A stretch of DNA of 64,000 bases from Hydrogenovibrio thermophilus (lineage in GTDB: Bacteria; Pseudomonadota; Gammaproteobacteria; Thiomicrospirales; Thiomicrospiraceae). The position numbers were made by a program, and so were the translations under genes. This document shows, one piece after another, positions 9,406 to 18,074 of this stretch (positions are counted from its first letter, which is position 1; each line of letters begins with the position of its first letter). Below the pieces are notes generated by a model, which had not been told where the DNA came from, searched no databases, and saw nothing but the letters and a program-made list of their open reading frames with translations. The stretch lies in contig NZ_CP035033.1 in assembly GCF_004028275.1 (NCBI RefSeq), positions 682,001-746,000 on the forward strand, read 5' to 3'.

Positions 9406-11910
9406 ATGGCAAAGAAAAAGCAGACGGAAGCAGAAACAGATCACGAAAAACACATTTTCGAGTTGCTCAAACAAATGGGCATGTCGGAGAAGGATATTGA
9501 AGCCGACTTCGTGCATTATCTGTACAACATGCTGGGGCGTGATATCGAATCGGACGCTTATTATCAGTTTAAAGCCATGTCTTATACGGTACGTGACCGG
9601 TTGATGATGCGCTGGAAAGACACCTGGAAAGCCTATAACGGTGGTAAAAATAAAAAAGCCTATTATCTGTCGATGGAGTTTTTGATTGGGCGTTCTTTGT
9701 CCAATAACCTGCTGAACCTAGGCATTGAAACCGAAGCCGAAAAAGCCATGTACCAACTCGGCGGCTCGCTGGAAATGATTGAAGAGGCCGAAAAGGACGC
9801 CGGCTTAGGCAACGGTGGTCTGGGACGTTTGGCGGCGTGTTTTATGGATTCCTGCGCGACGTTGGGCTTGCCTGTTTTGGGCTATGGACTGCGTTACGAA
9901 TATGGCATGTTCAAGCAATTGATCAAAAACGGGTATCAAGTGGAAGAACCCGATCACTGGCTGGGATTCGGTTATTATCCGTGGGAAATTCAGCGTTCCG
10001 AATACACGCGCGTGATTAAGTTCGGCGGCTACAGTCGCCAGTTCACCGACCCGCATACCGGTGAGCTTACCATTCACTGGGAAGATGCCGAAGAGGTGTT
10101 TGCGGTGCCGTTCGATGTGCCGATTCCCGGTTACAAGAATGGTGTGGTCAACACGCTGCGTTTGTGGTCGGCGGAAGCCACGGAAGGGTTTAATCTGTCC
10201 GAATTCAACCAAGGCTCGTATTTTGAAGCCGTGGCGGATAAGAGCGATGCCGAAAACATCACCATGGTGCTTTACCCGAACGACAGCAGTGAAAACGGTA
10301 AGGAACTGCGTTTGCGTCAGCAATACTTTTTGGTGTCCGCTTCTTTGCAAGATGTGGTCTGTCAATGGGTGGATAAATTCGGCGATGATTTCACCGATTT
10401 CGCGGAATACAATGTGTTTCAGTTGAACGATACGCATCCGAGTTTGGCGGTCGCGGAATTGATGCGTATTCTGATCGACGACCGTAAGCTGCATTGGGAC
10501 GAAGCTTGGGCGATCGTGTCCAGTTCCATGGCCTACACCAACCACACCTTATTGCCGGAAGCCTTGGAACGCTGGTCGGTTTCCCTGTTCGAAAAACTCT
10601 TGCCGCGCGTGCTGGAAATCATCTATGAAATCAATGCGCGTTTCATGAAACAAGTGGCCATGAAATGGCCGGGCGATTTACCGCGCCAAAGACGTATGTC
10701 GATTATCGACGAGCACAACCATGTGTGCATGGCGTATTTGGCGATTGTGGGCAGTTTCTCCATTAACGGGGTGGCGGCGTTGCATTCGCAATTGTTGAAA
10801 GAAGGCTTGTTCAATGATTTCTACCAACTGTGGCCGGAACGTTTTAACAACAAGACCAACGGTGTGACCCAGCGTCGTTGGATGGCGAGCTGTAATCCGG
10901 GGCTGAAAACCCTGCTCGACGAAAAAATCGGTGAAAAGTGGGTAACGGAGTTGACGCAATTAAGCAAAATCGAGGACTTCGTCAACGATAAGCCTTTCCG
11001 CCAGACCTGGATGGCTGTGAAGCGCGAGAACAAACAGCGATTGGCCGATCTGGTAGAGAAAGAAACCGGTGTGAAATTTGATGTCACCGCCTTGTTTGAT
11101 GTGCAAGTTAAAAGGATTCATGAATACAAGCGCCAGTTATTGAATGTGTTGCATGTCATTCATCTTTATTCGCGCATCAAGCGCGGTGACACCGATAATT
11201 GGACGAACCGTTGTGTCATTATCGGCGGTAAAGCGGCACCGGGCTATGCGATGGCTAAGAAAATCATCAAATTGGTCAACAGTGTGGCGGACATCGTCAA
11301 TTCCGACCCGGATGTTGGTGATAAATTAAAGCTGGCTTTCATTCCCAACTACCGGGTATCGGCCATGGAAATCATTGCACCGGGCACAGACTTGTCCGAA
11401 CAGATTTCCACGGCGGGTAAGGAGGCATCCGGAACCGGGAACATGAAATTTATGATGAACGGTGCCGTGACCATCGGTACGTTGGATGGTGCCAATGTTG
11501 AAATTCTCGATGCCGTCGGTCAGGAAAATTTCTTCCTGTTCGGTTTGAAAACCCCGGAAGTGGCTGAGTTGCGCCAGCATTATTATCCACAAGGCTACAT
11601 CGATACCGATTCGGATTTGCAGGCGGTGTTCGGGTTGCTGGAAGCGGGACATTTCAATCAGTTGGAACCGGGCATATTCGACGACATCATCCAATCGGTT
11701 AAAAGCCCGAACGACCCTTGGATGACGTTGGCGGATTTCCGCAGTTATGTGGAAGCGCAGGAGGAAGTGGCCTTGGCTTTCCAGAACCACAGTCGTTGGA
11801 ATACCATGAGCATCATCAATTCGGCGCGCAGTGGAATCTTCTCGACCGACCGGACCATGCGCGAATATAATGACGATATCTGGAAACTGAAACCGGTGAA
11901 AATGCCGTGA
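9406..11910 (+). CDS. glgP: Glycogen/starch phosphorylase
   Basis: GT35 enzyme that releases glucose-1-phosphate from non-reducing ends of glycogen using pyridoxal phosphate. From ATG 9406 the protein is 834 residues, normal for the family. Motifs include GNGGLGRLAACFMDS near 125, KRIHEYKRQLLN near 567 and the PLP-lysine motif EASGTGNMKF near 680. A TTG at 9376 would add ten residues, but ATG 9406 has a GGAG ribosome site eight bases upstream and MAKKK is a more plausible start. It is the last gene of the glycogen operon. The 137 bp after it hold a 9/10 match to the CCAGGCCTGG repeat at 11941. Confidence 0.96.
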   Translation: MAKKKQTEAETDHEKHIFELLKQMGMSEKDIEADFVHYLYNMLGRDIESDAYYQFKAMSYTVRDRLMMRWKDTWKAYNGGKNKKAYYLSMEFLIGRSLSNNLLNLGIETEAEKAMYQLGGSLEMIEEAEKDAGLGNGGLGRLAACFMDSCATLGLPVLGYGLRYEYGMFKQLIKNGYQVEEPDHWLGFGYYPWEIQRSEYTRVIKFGGYSRQFTDPHTGELTIHWEDAEEVFAVPFDVPIPGYKNGVVNTLRLWSAEATEGFNLSEFNQGSYFEAVADKSDAENITMVLYPNDSSENGKELRLRQQYFLVSASLQDVVCQWVDKFGDDFTDFAEYNVFQLNDTHPSLAVAELMRILIDDRKLHWDEAWAIVSSSMAYTNHTLLPEALERWSVSLFEKLLPRVLEIIYEINARFMKQVAMKWPGDLPRQRRMSIIDEHNHVCMAYLAIVGSFSINGVAALHSQLLKEGLFNDFYQLWPERFNNKTNGVTQRRWMASCNPGLKTLLDEKIGEKWVTELTQLSKIEDFVNDKPFRQTWMAVKRENKQRLADLVEKETGVKFDVTALFDVQVKRIHEYKRQLLNVLHVIHLYSRIKRGDTDNWTNRCVIIGGKAAPGYAMAKKIIKLVNSVADIVNSDPDVGDKLKLAFIPNYRVSAMEIIAPGTDLSEQISTAGKEASGTGNMKFMMNGAVTIGTLDGANVEILDAVGQENFFLFGLKTPEVAELRQHYYPQGYIDTDSDLQAVFGLLEAGHFNQLEPGIFDDIIQSVKSPNDPWMTLADFRSYVEAQEEVALAFQNHSRWNTMSIINSARSGIFSTDRTMREYNDDIWKLKPVKMP

Positions 11911-12047
11911 TTCGGTTGGCGGTCAAACTTGCGAAATCGGCCAGGCCTGCTTAACGGGAGGCTTGCGTTTGACGAAAGTGCTTGGCGTTCAGACTATCGT
12001 CATTTTTTCGAGGGTGGAAGAAACAATAATAAATAATGGATTGACGT

Positions 12048-12380
12048 ATGGATTATATCATTGAGGCCGTGTCCACCGTTTCCGGGTGGATGCGACCTTA
12101 TTTATCGGAAATCGGTCTGTCGATGGTGGCGACCTTACTGGTGATTTTCGGGAACGACATCACCGACTTCATTCGAAAGCAGATTGGCAGTTTGAAGTTT
12201 TTATTGAAGCTGACGCTATTTGTGTTGTTTTGTGCCTTTGGCTTCGCGTTCCTAACCTCATTTGTGACGCCGTTGCTGGTCGGTTTTATGGCGAAAACAC
12301 CGGATGGCTGGCTGGCCCCATTGGTAATTGTGCTGTTTTACGGTATTGGACTGCTGGCCCAGAAAAAACACATGCTGTAA
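12048..12380 (+). CDS. DUF3392-family membrane protein
   Basis: Small 110-residue integral membrane protein. Hydrophobic segments occur near residues 22-40 (SMVATLLVIFGNDI), 50-75 (FLLKLTLFVLFCAFGFAFLTSFV) and 85-105 (WLAPLVIVLFYGIGLLA). The IGLSMVATLLVIFGNDITDFIRKQI pattern with a basic stretch after the first segment resembles the DUF3392 family seen in gammaproteobacteria, whose function is unknown. It lies 12 bp upstream of the greB start in the same direction. No enzyme motif is visible. Confidence 0.7.
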   Translation: MDYIIEAVSTVSGWMRPYLSEIGLSMVATLLVIFGNDITDFIRKQIGSLKFLLKLTLFVLFCAFGFAFLTSFVTPLLVGFMAKTPDGWLAPLVIVLFYGIGLLAQKKHML

Positions 12381-12391
12381 GGTCGCCGGGT

Positions 12392-12856
12392 TTGAATTAC
12401 ATTACTCAGGACGGGTTTTATCGTCTGTCGGAAGAATTGAGTCATCTTTGGAAGGTCAAACGCCCGGAAATTGTACGGGCGATTAGTACGGCCGCCGCCG
12501 AAGGCGACCGGTCGGAAAACGCGGAGTACATTTATCGTAAAAAAGAGCTCCGGGAAACCGACCGGAAAATTCGCTATTTGGAGCGTCACCTGAAAGACAT
12601 TCAAGTGGTGCGCGATAAACCCCGTCAACGGGACAAGGTGTTTTTCGGCGCCAGCGTCTTGTTGGAAGATGAAATGGGCGATCAGGTGCGCTACCGGATT
12701 GTCGGTGGCTTGGAAGTGCGTTTGGAAGAAAATGAGATTTCAGTGGCCTCTCCGATGGCGAAAGCATTGCTCGGTAAAGCGCTGGATGACGATGTGGTGG
12801 TGTCTTTGCCGGATGGCCGTAAAGTGACGTATACGTTACTTGATATTGTATATTAA
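12392..12856 (+). CDS. greB: Transcription elongation factor GreB
   Basis: Cleavage factor that rescues backtracked RNA polymerase by stimulating cleavage of the RNA 3' end in the secondary channel. The 154-residue protein aligns by eye with E. coli GreB: an N-terminal coiled coil (GFYRLSEELSHLWKVKRPEIV), the acidic tip GDRSENAEYIYRKKELRE, then the FKBP-like domain (KVFFGASVLLED, SVASPMAKALLGKALDD). LW in the first helix and the IYRKKELRE stretch favour GreB over GreA. The start is taken as TTG 12392 because it gives MNYITQDGFYRL, matching the family N terminus; the frame stays open upstream but has no homology there. The upstream ribosome site is weak. Confidence 0.92.
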   Translation: MNYITQDGFYRLSEELSHLWKVKRPEIVRAISTAAAEGDRSENAEYIYRKKELRETDRKIRYLERHLKDIQVVRDKPRQRDKVFFGASVLLEDEMGDQVRYRIVGGLEVRLEENEISVASPMAKALLGKALDDDVVVSLPDGRKVTYTLLDIVY

Positions 12857-12933
12857 ACCACCGAGCGAGCCTTGGGGTGCAGTTGCTGAGTTCAAAATCG
12901 AATTTCGTGTGGAATAACAGAAGGAAAAATAAA

Positions 12934-13542
12934 ATGAAAAAAACACTCTGTCTGGGTTTGTTAGTGGCGGTCGGCGCCATGTCGGGATGCAGTACGCAGG
13001 AGAAAAAAGATGAATCAGCGGAAAAACAAAACCCACTAGCCGTTGCGGATTGCGTTTTCCCGAACACCAATGTCGCCGCGCCCGGTTGGATTTGTGATGA
13101 ACCGGTGGATAGCCTGGCCATCAGCGCGGTAGGTATTGCCGAGCCGTCCAAAGCGGGTATCAGTTTTATGAAAGATATGGCGGCGGCCGATGGTCGTGGT
13201 CGTTTGGCCGAACAAATCAAGGTTCAGGTGCAAAAGATGGTCAAACAGTATCTGGGTACTACTGGTGTGGCCGATACCGAAACCGTGGATGCCGCGGCCA
13301 GCTCCACCTTGAAAACCATCACCAACCAAAGTTTGGTTGGTTCCAAAGTCTATAAAACGCGAACAGGTCCAAACGGCAAACTGTATGCTCTGGTTGGAAT
13401 GGATAAAGCGACCCAGGATAAAATCGTCGAAACCGCGGTGCGTACGTCGATGAAAAACGACCAGGCACTGTGGCAACAGTTCAAAGCTCAGCAGAGTTTT
13501 GATGAAATGGCGCGAGACATTGCGAATCAACAGGTTCAGTAA
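12934..13542 (+). CDS. LPP20-type outer-membrane lipoprotein
   Basis: A 202-residue exported protein. A lipoprotein signal peptide ends at GAMSGC, placing the lipidated Cys at residue 19, followed by a charged linker (STQEKKDESAEKQ). The body contains an LPP20-like domain: an ISAVGIAEPSKAG strand region, a helical MAAADGRGRLAEQIKVQV segment and LYALVGMDKATQDKIV. Function is unknown; such proteins are predicted surface or periplasmic-face lipoproteins. ATG 12934 follows AAGGAA. It may be cotranscribed with greB 77 bp upstream. A GACCAAAC/GTTTGGTC stem at about 13557-13579 follows the gene and could be a weak terminator. Confidence 0.75.
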   Translation: MKKTLCLGLLVAVGAMSGCSTQEKKDESAEKQNPLAVADCVFPNTNVAAPGWICDEPVDSLAISAVGIAEPSKAGISFMKDMAAADGRGRLAEQIKVQVQKMVKQYLGTTGVADTETVDAAASSTLKTITNQSLVGSKVYKTRTGPNGKLYALVGMDKATQDKIVETAVRTSMKNDQALWQQFKAQQSFDEMARDIANQQVQ

Positions 13543-13624
13543 TGGTTTGATTATCTGACCAAACGATGAGTTTGGTCGGCTATTTGCTACGGGTTCGGCA
13601 ATTTTAAAACAAGAGGAAGTGACG

Positions 13625-13909
13625 ATGGGATGGGTGATTAAAGATCATTACGAAGATGAATACGACTTTGAAGTCGATCGGATGAATCTGGAAGCCATGG
13701 ACATAACGGCTTTTTCTTGCCCGAAGCTGCGGATCATTGAGGTGCCGGTGGATGAAAGCGACTTGGAAAAAATCGAGCAGGTCTATGAGATTCTGTTCCC
13801 CGGGTTGTTCGAAGACATGGCGGACATGATGGGCAGCGAGGATGCTCGAGACCCGTACCGGGTACGCTATTACTATAAGCGTCGTAAGTCCGATTCAGGG
13901 CAATTATAA
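13625..13909 (+). CDS. Hypothetical acidic protein
   Basis: A 94-residue protein I do not recognise. ATG 13625 has a good AGAGGAA ribosome site six bases upstream; a GTG at 13619 would add two residues. It is rich in Asp and Glu (DHYEDEYDFEVDRMNLEA, VDESDLEKIEQVYEILF, FEDMADMMGSEDARD) and ends with a basic YYYKRRK segment. There is no signal peptide or membrane segment. It stands alone between the lipoprotein gene and the ectoine leader. Strong codon regularity and the ribosome site support it as real. Confidence 0.6.
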   Translation: MGWVIKDHYEDEYDFEVDRMNLEAMDITAFSCPKLRIIEVPVDESDLEKIEQVYEILFPGLFEDMADMMGSEDARDPYRVRYYYKRRKSDSGQL

Positions 13910-13979
13910 AGGTCTATTAAATAGTTCTTTAAAATCATACTGTTATAAGTCCTGTTTGGGGCTAAATTGGTGCAATTGG

Positions 13980-14008
13980 TTGCAAGTGTGTTTGAAACTT
14001 GTTACAAT
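13980..14008 (+). promoter_or_regulatory. Probable sigma-70 promoter of the ectABC operon
   Basis: TTGCAA (13980-13985), a 17-base spacer and TACAAT (14003-14008) fit a sigma-70 promoter. Transcription would start near 14015, leaving a leader of about 280 bases before ectA. The 388-base gap 13910-14297 holds this promoter, several short hairpins (for example ACACTG/CAGTGT at 14220-14238 and GACCA/TGGTC just after 14100), and a small upstream frame that overlaps the ectA start. Confidence 0.5.
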
Positions 14009-14200
14009 AACGTCAATTTCATAACCCAAATAGGTTAAGTCATCTTTTTTTCAGCTGTATTTAATACACTGTCATTTGCGTTTAGGCGCCGTTCTTTTTT
14101 AGACCAATGCTGGTCGAGTCTAATCCAAAGGATCAGTCCTGAGGAGTCAATCGTAACCGTTTCCCCAATGCGAGCTTTATCCCTTGACGGGACAAAACCC

Positions 14201-14317
14201 ATGAACGAAACGATCGCCCACACTGGAAGTTTCAGTGTCGCACCTGTCTTTTTGCGATTGGTTGAATTATTAACCTTTCAAATCTTACAAAATAATCATG
14301 GATACCCAAAAATCTGA
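14201..14317 (+). other. Possible upstream leader ORF overlapping the ectA start
   Basis: ATG 14201 opens a 38-codon frame (begins MNETIAHTGSF, ends at TGA 14315-14317) that overlaps the ectA start by 20 bases in another frame. ectA itself has no recognisable Shine-Dalgarno sequence, so translation through this frame could assist ectA initiation. The ribosome site before ATG 14201 (GACGGGA) is only moderate, and no homology is recognised. It may equally be chance in a long untranslated leader. Confidence 0.25.
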
Positions 14318-14819
14318 AGTTTCCGTTCAGTTTAGAAAACCTAAATTGGAAGACGGACTGGCTATTTATCACTTAATCCAGGCGTCACCGCCGTTGGATG
14401 TGAATTCGAGCTATTTATATTTTCTGCAAGCGTCGCATTTTGCCGACACTTGTGCGGTGGCGGAGGTCGACGGTCAAATCGTCGGTTTTATTTCCGCCTA
14501 TTATCGACCGGATCGGCCTGGCGCCCTGTTTGTCTGGCAGGTAGCCATCTCCGATACGATGCGAGGCCAGGGCATGGCCAAACGTTTGTTGACGGCTTTG
14601 CTTAAGCAGCAGCCAAAAGACAGCGTGACGGAACTGTGTTGTACCATCAGCCCGTCTAACAAGGCCTCCCAAGGGCTGTTTAAATCATTTGCCAGACAGC
14701 ACGGTTTAACGTTACAGGTCGCGCCGTTTATCACCGAGGCACATTTCGGAGATGAAGGGCATGAAGCGGAAGAGTTGTACTCCCTGACGTCGGAAACCGA
14801 ATCAACGATTACACTTTAA
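14298..14819 (+). CDS. ectA: L-2,4-diaminobutyrate N-acetyltransferase
   Basis: GNAT-family enzyme acetylating the gamma-amino group of L-2,4-diaminobutyrate, the second step of ectoine synthesis. The 173-residue protein shows the EctA pattern FRKPKLEDGLAIYHLIQASPPLDVNSSYLYFL near the N terminus and the acetyl-CoA loop VAISDTMRGQGMAKRLL near residues 80-96. ATG 14298 is the only reasonable start because an in-frame stop lies at 14271. It lacks a clear ribosome site, which is unusual for this window. It is first of ectABC; ectB follows after 23 bp. Confidence 0.95.
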   Translation: MDTQKSEVSVQFRKPKLEDGLAIYHLIQASPPLDVNSSYLYFLQASHFADTCAVAEVDGQIVGFISAYYRPDRPGALFVWQVAISDTMRGQGMAKRLLTALLKQQPKDSVTELCCTISPSNKASQGLFKSFARQHGLTLQVAPFITEAHFGDEGHEAEELYSLTSETESTITL

Positions 14820-14842
14820 AAATTTTCAAAGGAACTTAAAAC

Positions 14843-16096
14843 ATGGCATTAGAAACGTTTAATAAATACGAATCGGAAGTGCGTGGTTACATTCGATCGT
14901 TTCCAACGATTTTCGATAAATCTAAAATGGCTGAAATTTGGGATGTGGACGGTAAACGTTACATCGACTTTTTTGCCGGCGCAGGCGCGCTGAACTACGG
15001 TCACAATAACCCGGCCATCAACGATGCTTTGATTGACTATCTGAAGCATGACGGCATCGGGCATGCGCTGGATATGGGGACCGTTGCGAAAAAAGACTTC
15101 ATTGAAAGCTTCGTTCATAACGTGCTGGAGCCGCGCGATATGGAGTACAAGCTTCAGTTTGTCGGTCCGACAGGCACCAACGCCATCGAAACCGCGTTGA
15201 AAATTGCCCGTAAGGTCAAAGGCCGTAAGCAGGTCATGTCCTTCACCAACGGTTTTCACGGTATGTCGATGGGCTCCTTGAGTATTACCGGTAACAGTTA
15301 TTACCACGACGAAAGTTACGGTGTACCGGGTTATACCACTCAGGTGCCGTTCCATAAGTATCTGGGTGATAAGGTCGATACCATCGCTTACCTGCGTAAA
15401 ATTCTGGAAGATACTTCCAGTGGGACGGAATTGCCGGCAGCCATCGTGTTGGAAACCATCCAGGCGGAAGGCGGGATCAACGTTTCCGGTGAACAGTGGC
15501 TACGAGATTTACGTCAAATCTGTGACGATTTCGACATCTTGATGGTGGCGGATGAGATTCAGGTCGGTAACGGTCGTTCCGGTGACTTCTTCAGTTTTGA
15601 ACGTGCAGGCATTCAGCCGGACATCATTACGTTGTCGAAATCGATTGGTGCCGGTCAGCCGATGGCCTTGGTGCTGTTGAAACCTGAGCTGGATCAGTGG
15701 AGTCCCGGCGAACACTCAGGAACCTTCCGCGGGAATAACTTGGCGTTTGTGTCTTCCAGTGTGGCCTTGAAAAAATATTGGTCGGATGACAGCTTCTCAA
15801 AAGAAGTGAAAGCGAAAGCCGCTTTGGTGCAGGCGCGCATGGAGAAATTGGCGCTGCGTTTCCCGCAATATGTGCGCGAAATTCGCGGGCATGGCATGAT
15901 TTGGGGCGCTGAATTTAAAGATCCGGATATGACGTCTAAAGTCTGTGCACAAGCCTTTGAAGATGGCTTGGTGATTGAAACGGCGGGGGCCGGCGATGAA
16001 GTCATCAAGTTCTTGGGGCCATTGGTGATTTCCGAAGACTTGATTAATGAAGGCTTTGATATTTTGGAAGGCGCGGTTGAGAAAGTCGGCAAGTAA
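14843..16096 (+). CDS. ectB: Diaminobutyrate--2-oxoglutarate aminotransferase
   Basis: PLP-dependent class III aminotransferase making L-2,4-diaminobutyrate from aspartate semialdehyde and glutamate, the first ectoine-specific step. It has 417 residues, normal for EctB. Visible are [34 protein letters not shown], the cofactor Asp in [14 protein letters not shown] and the PLP lysine in [14 protein letters not shown] near residue 265. Position between ectA and ectC fixes the call over general ornithine or acetylornithine aminotransferases. A GGAACTT-type ribosome site precedes ATG 14843. Confidence 0.96.
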   Translation: MALETFNKYESEVRGYIRSFPTIFDKSKMAEIWDVDGKRYIDFFAGAGALNYGHNNPAINDALIDYLKHDGIGHALDMGTVAKKDFIESFVHNVLEPRDMEYKLQFVGPTGTNAIETALKIARKVKGRKQVMSFTNGFHGMSMGSLSITGNSYYHDESYGVPGYTTQVPFHKYLGDKVDTIAYLRKILEDTSSGTELPAAIVLETIQAEGGINVSGEQWLRDLRQICDDFDILMVADEIQVGNGRSGDFFSFERAGIQPDIITLSKSIGAGQPMALVLLKPELDQWSPGEHSGTFRGNNLAFVSSSVALKKYWSDDSFSKEVKAKAALVQARMEKLALRFPQYVREIRGHGMIWGAEFKDPDMTSKVCAQAFEDGLVIETAGAGDEVIKFLGPLVISEDLINEGFDILEGAVEKVGK

Positions 16097-16146
16097 TTTC
16101 TGCCTGCAAACGACAACCCTTGCAACAAAAACGATTAGGAGAAAAC

Positions 16147-16542
16147 ATGATTGTTCGTAACTTATATGACGATATTATCGGAACCGATGCCGATGTAGAT
16201 GATAAGCAGTGGACCAGCCGTCGCCTGTTATTGGCGAAAGACGGGATGGGCTTTTCGTTGCACGACACCTTGATCAAAGAAGGTGAAGAACTACATCTGT
16301 GGTACAAGAACCACTTGGAAGCGGTGTATTGCATTGAAGGCGAAGGCGAAATCGAAGAGAAGAAAAACGGTAAGGTACACGCCATTCGTGAAGGCACCGT
16401 TTACGCTTTGAACGAGCACGATCAACACATTCTGAAAGCCAATAAAGGCAGTCAGATGCGTATGGTGTGTGTGTTCAATCCGCCGGTTACCGGGCGTGAA
16501 ACCCATGATGAAGACGGTTCCTACGTCTTGGTGGATGCTTAA
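16147..16542 (+). CDS. ectC: L-ectoine synthase
   Basis: Cupin-fold hydro-lyase that cyclises N-acetyl-diaminobutyrate to ectoine, the compatible solute. ATG 16147, preceded by AGGAGAAAAC, gives 131 residues, the normal EctC length; the frame extends slightly upstream without family similarity. It begins [17 protein letters not shown] and contains the cupin segments [21 protein letters not shown] and [12 protein letters not shown] terminator-like palindrome follows 23 bases after the stop, separating it partly from ask. No ectD (hydroxylase) is present, so ectoine rather than hydroxyectoine is the expected product of this cluster. Confidence 0.96.
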   Translation: MIVRNLYDDIIGTDADVDDKQWTSRRLLLAKDGMGFSLHDTLIKEGEELHLWYKNHLEAVYCIEGEGEIEEKKNGKVHAIREGTVYALNEHDQHILKANKGSQMRMVCVFNPPVTGRETHDEDGSYVLVDA

Positions 16543-16565
16543 TTCACCCGGTATTATCTATCTTG

Positions 16566-16589
16566 AAAATGCCCAGGCCTGGGCATTTT
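16566..16589 (+). terminator. Terminator built on the CCAGGCCTGG palindrome (copy 3)
   Basis: A 24-bp perfect inverted repeat with no loop spacer: the CCAGGCCTGG core at 16573-16582 is extended on each side to AAAATG.../...CATTTT. A 12-bp stem with a terminal T run after ectC fits a Rho-independent terminator usable from either strand. Since ask starts only 40 bp later, it may reduce rather than block read-through. Confidence 0.65.
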
Positions 16590-16628
16590 ATCCCTTTCAA
16601 TAACGGAGTTTTTTTCTAAAAAATTACC

Positions 16629-18074
16629 ATGTCAAACACACATAAAAATCAGTTGAGCGTCGAAAAAATCGGCGGTACCTCAATGAGTGATTACCCGGCG
16701 GTTCGGGACAATATCATTTTGTACCCGGAAAGCCCTTACCAGCGCATTTTCGTGGTGTCGGCCTATGGCGGCATCACCAATGATTTGCTGGAACATAAAA
16801 AGACCGATCAACCCGGCGTTTACGGCCTGTTTGCCAATGATGATGTCGAGGACGATTGGCGCATCGCTTTGGATCAATTGAGTCTGAAGTTGAATAAAAT
16901 CAATGCCGACTTGTTCGATGACGATGAATTGCGTGCTAAAGCCAATGCCTTTATCGACGAACGCTTTGCGGAAACCAAGCAGTTGCTGAATCATCTGCAG
17001 GACTTGTGCCGCCATGGACACTTTTCTCTGGAAAGCCATTTGTTGACGGTGCGCGAATTGCTGGCCAGTTTGGGTGAAGCCCACAGTGCCTGGAATCTGG
17101 CACACCTGCTTCAGCAAGAAGGCGTTAACGCCCGATTTGTGGATTTAACCGGCTGGCAAGCGGATAAAACCCTGCCGCTGGATGAGATGATCAAGGCGCA
17201 TTTGGGCGACGTGGATTTCACGCGCGTTCTGCCGATTGTCACCGGTTATGCGCATTGTCAGGAAAACCTGATGCATACTTTCGACCGCGGCTACAGTGAA
17301 ATGACCTTCAGTCGAATCGCGGTTTTGTGTGAAGCCACCGAGGCGGTGATTCACAAGGAATACCACCTCAGCAGCGCCGACCCGAAATTGGTCGGTGAAG
17401 AGAATGTGGTTCCAATCGGTAAAACCAATTACGACATCGCCGACCAATTGGCCAATCTCGGGATGGAAGCCGTGCACCCGAAAGCCGCGCAGGGCTTGCG
17501 TCAGGCACAGATTCCGTTGCGGATTAAAAACACCTTTGATCCGGGGCACCACGGCACCATCTTCACGGAAGATTATGTCAGTGAATTCCCTCAGGTGGAA
17601 ATCATTGCCGGTATGCAACACTTGATTGCTTTGGAAGTGTTCGATCAGGAAATGATGGGCCAACAAGGGCATTATGAAAAAATTCTGATCGACACCAGCA
17701 ATCGCCTGAAATGCCAGGTCATCACCAAGGATTTCAACGCCAATACCATTACTTTATATTTGAGTGCGTCCTTGAAGAAGGTCAAACGCCTTTCGGAGCA
17801 GTTGCAGCAAGCTTTGCCGACCGCGACCATCAACACCAGTAAGGTGGCGTTGGCGTCGGCGATGGGCAGCGACATGCGCATTAAAGGTTTGTTGGCGAAA
17901 GCGGTACAAACATTATTCGATGAGGGCATCAATGTGGAAGCGATTCATCAAAACACCCGTCAGGTCGAGATGCAGTTCTTCGTGAACGAAACCGATTTCG
18001 AAAAAGCGGTGAAAGCCTTGCATTCCAAATTGATTGAAGTCCATAACCATGGGAAGGCGATATGCGAACATTGA
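16629..18074 (+). CDS. ask: Aspartate kinase, ectoine-associated type
   Basis: Phosphorylates L-aspartate, supplying the aspartate semialdehyde branch used by EctB. The 481-residue protein has the kinase motif VEKIGGTSMSDYPAVRDNI near the N terminus, FDRGYSEMTFSRIA, the SADPKLV segment, and C-terminal ACT-like regulatory domains (SNRLKCQVITKDFNANTITLYLS; INVEAIHQNTRQVEMQFFV). Location directly after ectABC matches the Ask_Ect group, which is commonly less sensitive to lysine or threonine feedback; that property is inferred from context. Its last 13 bases overlap the next gene. Confidence 0.92.
   Translation: MSNTHKNQLSVEKIGGTSMSDYPAVRDNIILYPESPYQRIFVVSAYGGITNDLLEHKKTDQPGVYGLFANDDVEDDWRIALDQLSLKLNKINADLFDDDELRAKANAFIDERFAETKQLLNHLQDLCRHGHFSLESHLLTVRELLASLGEAHSAWNLAHLLQQEGVNARFVDLTGWQADKTLPLDEMIKAHLGDVDFTRVLPIVTGYAHCQENLMHTFDRGYSEMTFSRIAVLCEATEAVIHKEYHLSSADPKLVGEENVVPIGKTNYDIADQLANLGMEAVHPKAAQGLRQAQIPLRIKNTFDPGHHGTIFTEDYVSEFPQVEIIAGMQHLIALEVFDQEMMGQQGHYEKILIDTSNRLKCQVITKDFNANTITLYLSASLKKVKRLSEQLQQALPTATINTSKVALASAMGSDMRIKGLLAKAVQTLFDEGINVEAIHQNTRQVEMQFFVNETDFEKAVKALHSKLIEVHNHGKAICEH

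Noticed and set aside
14035-14223. 62-codon minus-strand frame in the ectA leader
   Set aside because: It starts at GTG with no clear ribosome site and has no recognised similarity. Parts look protein-like, so I note it but cannot support it.
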